Shown: one piece after another, positions 61,078-64,000 of the stretch
How positions within the stretch are numbered: the first letter of the stretch is position 1
Layout: each line of letters opens with the position of its first letter
Assembly: GCF_001402875.1 (NCBI RefSeq)
Contig: NZ_CP012946.1
Coordinates: forward strand, 1,094,001-1,158,000
Direction of reading: 5' to 3'
DNA from: Blastochloris viridis
GTDB taxonomy: Bacteria > Pseudomonadota > Alphaproteobacteria > Rhizobiales > Xanthobacteraceae
DNA: 64,000 bases
Made by a program: the position numbers and the translations under genes
The notes under the pieces: model-generated
Seen by the model: only the letters and a program-made list of their open reading frames with translations
The model's database searches: none
What the model was told of the DNA's origin: nothing

Positions 61078-62357
61078 GCCGGCTCCCGCGCCAGGACCAG
61101 GCTGACGTTCTGGCCGCCGAAGCCGAACGAGTTCGACAGCACCCGCGCCACATCGGCGTCGCGGGCGACGTTCGGCACCACGTCGAGCGGAATGGCGGGG
61201 TCTGGCACCTTGTAGTTGATGGTCGGCGGAATGCGGCCGTTCGCCATGGTGAGGATGGAGAACACCGTCTCGATGGCGCCGGCCGCCGACAACGTGTGGC
61301 CGACCATCGACTTGTTGGAGGACACCGGAAGGGTCTTCAGCGCCTCGCCGAACACGACGTTCATGGAGTTGAACTCCATCTTGTCGTTTTCCGGCGTGCC
61401 GGTGCCGTGGGCGTTGACGTAGTCGATCGCCTCCGGCCCGACCGAGGCGTCGGCCAAGGCGTTGCGCATGCAGCCGATCACCGGCTTGCCGTCCGGCGAG
61501 GAGCGGGTGCGGTGGAACGAATCAGCCAGTTCGCCGACGCCCTCGACGATGCCGAGGATGCGGGCGCCGCGGGCCTTCGCGACGTCATAGTCTTCCAGCA
61601 CCAGCGCGGCCGCGCCCTCGGCCATCACGAAGCCGTCGCGGTTCTTGGAGAACGGCTTGGAGGCTTCCTGCGGCGGCTCGTTGGCGCTCGACAGCGCCGA
61701 CAGGAGCGAGAACCGCACCAGCGATTCGAGGTTCACGGTGGCGTCGGTGCCGACGCACAGCGCCGCCGTGGTCTCGCCGCGGCGGATGGCCTCGACGCCA
61801 AGCTGGAGCGCCGAGGCGCCGGAGGCGCAGGCGGTCGACAGCGTGATCGGCGAGCCCTGGGTGCCGAAGCGCTCGGCGATGTGGTCGGCCACCGAGCCGA
61901 ACAGGAAGCGCTCGCCCCAGGCGCGGAACCGGCCGGTGGCGGCGCCGGCGAGCAGGTTGGCGTAGGTCACCGGCTCGGTCTGCGGGCCGGCGGCGAGCAC
62001 GCTCTGGCGCTGGTCCCACTCGATCTCGACCGGCGGCATCGCCAGGAACAGCGGGCCGGGGAAGACGCCCTTGCTGCCGATGGCGGCGTCGGCGATCGCC
62101 TCCTCCACCGCGACGTGGGCGAGGCGCTCGGTCAGCTCGGCGGCGCAGAACGGGTCGGCCGGGATGAAATCGATGGTGCCGGCCACCGTGCTCTTCAGCC
62201 CGTCGAGCGGAAAGCGCTTGATGGTGCTCAGGCCCGACTTGCCGGCCATGATCGCGGCCCAGTTGTCGGCCTTGCCCACTCCGAGCGAGGTCACCACGCC
62301 CATGCCGGTGATGGCGACCACCGGCCGGCCCTGCCTGTCGCGACGTTCGCCAGCCAT
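61074..62357 (-). CDS. Beta-ketoacyl-ACP synthase, catalytic (FabF1XL-type)
   Basis: A 427-residue KAS II-type condensing enzyme with complete catalytic residues: Cys177 (STACASG), His317 (VNAHGTGTPEND), Lys349 and His354 (SNKSMVGHTLSAAGAIE). It would elongate acyl chains on the dedicated carrier AcpXL. A segment at about 98-155 (VFPGPLFLAMPPVEIEWDQR) differs from ordinary FabF and may line the long acyl pocket. It overlaps the reductase gene by 4 bp and is 257 bp downstream of its non-catalytic partner; that spacer shows no feature. Confidence 0.9.
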   Translation of the reverse strand: MAGERRDRQGRPVVAITGMGVVTSLGVGKADNWAAIMAGKSGLSTIKRFPLDGLKSTVAGTIDFIPADPFCAAELTERLAHVAVEEAIADAAIGSKGVFPGPLFLAMPPVEIEWDQRQSVLAAGPQTEPVTYANLLAGAATGRFRAWGERFLFGSVADHIAERFGTQGSPITLSTACASGASALQLGVEAIRRGETTAALCVGTDATVNLESLVRFSLLSALSSANEPPQEASKPFSKNRDGFVMAEGAAALVLEDYDVAKARGARILGIVEGVGELADSFHRTRSSPDGKPVIGCMRNALADASVGPEAIDYVNAHGTGTPENDKMEFNSMNVVFGEALKTLPVSSNKSMVGHTLSAAGAIETVFSILTMANGRIPPTINYKVPDPAIPLDVVPNVARDADVARVLSNSFGFGGQNVSLVLAREPA

Positions 62358-62614
62358 GCCTTGTCCTTTGCCTTTATGTACGGTTTCCGCACAATCACGG
62401 CGTGATTGCGGAAACGGCCTCGCCGAAACGCCCCGTCTGGGGCAAGCGTCGGCGACCGGACGACGAAATGCCGGCCGGATCGGCCGGATTTCGGATTAAC
62501 TCACTGGAGCCGCTCCCGGCGTTCGCGCGGGCCGGCGGCTCCAGATGTCGGTGTCGGCGCATTTCCGCAAGGCCGGCTGCCGGCCCGAGCGGAAACCGCG
62601 CGGTGCGGCGAAGC

Positions 62615-63799
62615 TCAGCCCACCGCCTCGACCAGCGCTGCCGCCTCGCCCCGCCAATGGCCGACCGAGGTCACCGCCACCCGCTTGAGCGGGCCGGCGA
62701 ACGGCGCCTCGACAGTGCCCGGCTCAAGCGGCGGGAACAGCGTGCCGTTGGACAGCGCCATCGCCGCCAGCGCGATATTGGCCGGGAACTGCGCCTCGAT
62801 GCCGGCGCCGAGCAGGCTCGCGGTAGCGCGCACCGCAAGGCCGCGCTTCGCGAGCGCGGCGCGCTCCTCGCTGGTGGCGCTGTCCGCGCCGACCGCGCCG
62901 GAAATCACCGCGGAAGTGGCCGGATCGAGCGGACCCAGCGTGTCGAGATGAGCGCTAACCGCGGCCTCGACCTCGCCCGGCTTGCGCCGGCTGCGGCCGG
63001 ACTCTACCGAGGTCAGCTTGGCGAACGGCTTGGCGCCGCGGGCCTCGGCGTGGCTCTTCTCCTCGATCACCAGGAACGCGGCGAGCGAGCCCAGCACCAG
63101 GCCGCCGCCCTGCGCCGTGCGCGCCCACACCGGGGCGTAGCCGCCGTGCAGCAGCGCGCCGCCGAGCTCGAACAGCAGCAGCATGTCCTCGCGCTCGGCG
63201 TTGAAGGCGCCGCCGACCAGGAAGATGTCGCCGGTGCCGCCCTGAAGGCGCGACAGCGCGATGCGGACGGCGTCGACGCCGGAGGATTCCTCGCCCATGA
63301 AGGTGCGGGAGGAGCCGACCACGCCGTGGACGATCGAGATGTTGCCGGCGAGCAGATTGGACAGCTGCGCCAGGAACAGCGTCGGGCGAAGGTCGCCGCT
63401 CAGCCGCTCGTTGAGGAACTTGCCGCGATTGTCCGCGGTGCGCAGACCGTCGAGAATCTTGATGTCGACGGCGTTGTCGCGCTCGCCGCCGCCGGCGGCG
63501 ACGATCATGTGGGTGCGCGACAGCACCTCGCCATTGCCCTTGACCCCGGCACTCTCCAGCGCCAGCCCGGCGGCGTAGGTGCCGTAGCGTTGCCACGGCT
63601 CCATCTGGCGCTGGTCGCCCCGCTTGGGGATCTGCTTGTCAAGATCGAGCGGCGCCATCGGGTGCACCGGGTAGGGTGCAAACCGGGTGGTGTCGAGCTT
63701 GGGCTCGCCGCCCGCAAGCGCGGCGCGGTGTGCATCCAGCCCCTCGCCGAGGGAGGAAACCAACCCGATTCCGGTGATCCAGGCTTCGCGGTCAGGCAT
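62615..63799 (-). CDS. Ketosynthase-like protein without catalytic triad (FabF2XL-type)
   Basis: A 394-residue thiolase-fold protein of the beta-ketoacyl synthase family (ITGIGLVSSLGEGLDAHRAAL at the start). Where active enzymes have TACxxG it reads SSRTFMGEESSGVDAVR (about residues 163-179), so the Cys is gone. The HGTGT region is ISGAVGADSATS, and the GHxxGAAG region is LLGAGIEAQFP, so both His are lost too. This resembles a chain-length-factor partner of the catalytic ketosynthase. The ATG at 63799 gives MPDREAWITG and overlaps the preceding gene's stop by 8 bp. Confidence 0.87.
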   Translation of the reverse strand: MPDREAWITGIGLVSSLGEGLDAHRAALAGGEPKLDTTRFAPYPVHPMAPLDLDKQIPKRGDQRQMEPWQRYGTYAAGLALESAGVKGNGEVLSRTHMIVAAGGGERDNAVDIKILDGLRTADNRGKFLNERLSGDLRPTLFLAQLSNLLAGNISIVHGVVGSSRTFMGEESSGVDAVRIALSRLQGGTGDIFLVGGAFNAEREDMLLLFELGGALLHGGYAPVWARTAQGGGLVLGSLAAFLVIEEKSHAEARGAKPFAKLTSVESGRSRRKPGEVEAAVSAHLDTLGPLDPATSAVISGAVGADSATSEERAALAKRGLAVRATASLLGAGIEAQFPANIALAAMALSNGTLFPPLEPGTVEAPFAGPLKRVAVTSVGHWRGEAAALVEAVG

Positions 63800-64000
63800 T
63801 ATTGGCCTCGGTGGACTCGGCAGGCTCAAGGACTGCAAATGGGAACGACAGTCCCTTGGCACGATCCAGCACCATCGTCTTGAAGGTGTCGTCCGGGAAC
63901 GGCATCAACCGCATGCTGAGCTCGGAATCGCACACCGTCTTGCCGCCGCAGGTGATCTGGCAGCGCAGCCGGGTGAAGCCCGAGCCCTCGTGGAGCAGCT
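63792..64000 (-). CDS. Probable 3-hydroxyacyl-ACP dehydratase (FabZXL-type), 3' end only
   Basis: The last 69 codons of a minus-strand gene whose 5' part lies beyond the window edge. The visible peptide runs LLHEGSGFTRLRCQITCGGK ... VCDSELSMRLMPFPDDTFKT and ends AESTEANNA. The beta-strand pattern fits the C-terminus of a hotdog-fold dehydratase, and fabZXL is the gene usually found upstream of the ketosynthases in acpXL clusters, so the assignment leans on context. Its TGA overlaps the next gene's ATG by 8 bp, indicating translational coupling. Confidence 0.55.
   Translation of the reverse strand, partial: LLHEGSGFTRLRCQITCGGKTVCDSELSMRLMPFPDDTFKTMVLDRAKGLSFPFAVLEPAESTEANNA

Overview
The window is a GC-rich chromosomal segment of an alphaproteobacterium. 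The evidence for Hyphomicrobiales (Rhizobiales) is the alphaproteobacterial flagellar gene set with CckA, the order cckA–recA–alaS–icd, a GTTC-N7-GTTC SOS box at recA, a TTAA-N7-TTAAC CtrA box at flgB, an F1-ATPase zeta-type inhibitor gene, a DUF1236 gene and the acpXL/lpxXL-type cluster for very-long-chain lipid A fatty acids. A Blastochloris/Rhodoplanes/Rhodopseudomonas-like relative is my guess; the genus cannot be fixed from sequence alone.

Layout. 1-14.2 kb is a flagellar region: flgF (minus); fliL, fliM, a DUF6468 gene, a MotE-like gene and a giant TPR gene (plus); fliP-fliO (minus); flgB-flgC-fliE-fliQ-fliR-flhB (plus, behind a CtrA box). The CtrA-pathway hybrid kinase gene cckA follows at 14.5-17.0 kb, then a small periplasmic Cache protein, recA, alaS, a repeat-filled 700-bp gap, a Kef-type antiporter gene and icd. 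26.4-28.8 kb is the oddest stretch: a rhodanese gene, an AT-rich island with an unrecognised membrane-protein gene whose 3' end is duplicated in frame, and a TrmJ-type methyltransferase fused to a DUF559-like domain. murI, rpsD, grxD and bolA follow.

32-40 kb holds purine biosynthesis genes (purL, purQ, purS, purC, purB, all minus), interrupted by a Uma2-family gene and a zeta-inhibitor gene. 40.9-44.9 kb has glnB-glnA behind a sigma-54-type promoter, then nnr. A multicopper-oxidase-like gene that has lost several copper ligands lies next to tRNA-Leu(UAG). 46.8-54.0 kb is the proteostasis series tig-clpP-clpX-lon-hupB, followed by tRNA-Val(UAC). The last 8 kb (minus strand) carries lpxXL, an MDR-type dehydrogenase, a fabG-like reductase, a ketosynthase, a ketosynthase-like partner without the catalytic residues, and the 3' end of a probable dehydratase gene cut by the window edge. 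That is the set expected to make and attach the C26-C28 hydroxylated acyl chain of lipid A.

No prophage, insertion sequence or CRISPR array is visible. Gaps carry several families of dispersed palindromic repeats. Most of the window is ordinary core genome. The items most worth a second look are the AT-rich island at 26.9-27.4 kb, the TrmJ-DUF559 fusion, the ligand-depleted multicopper oxidase and the ketosynthase pair.
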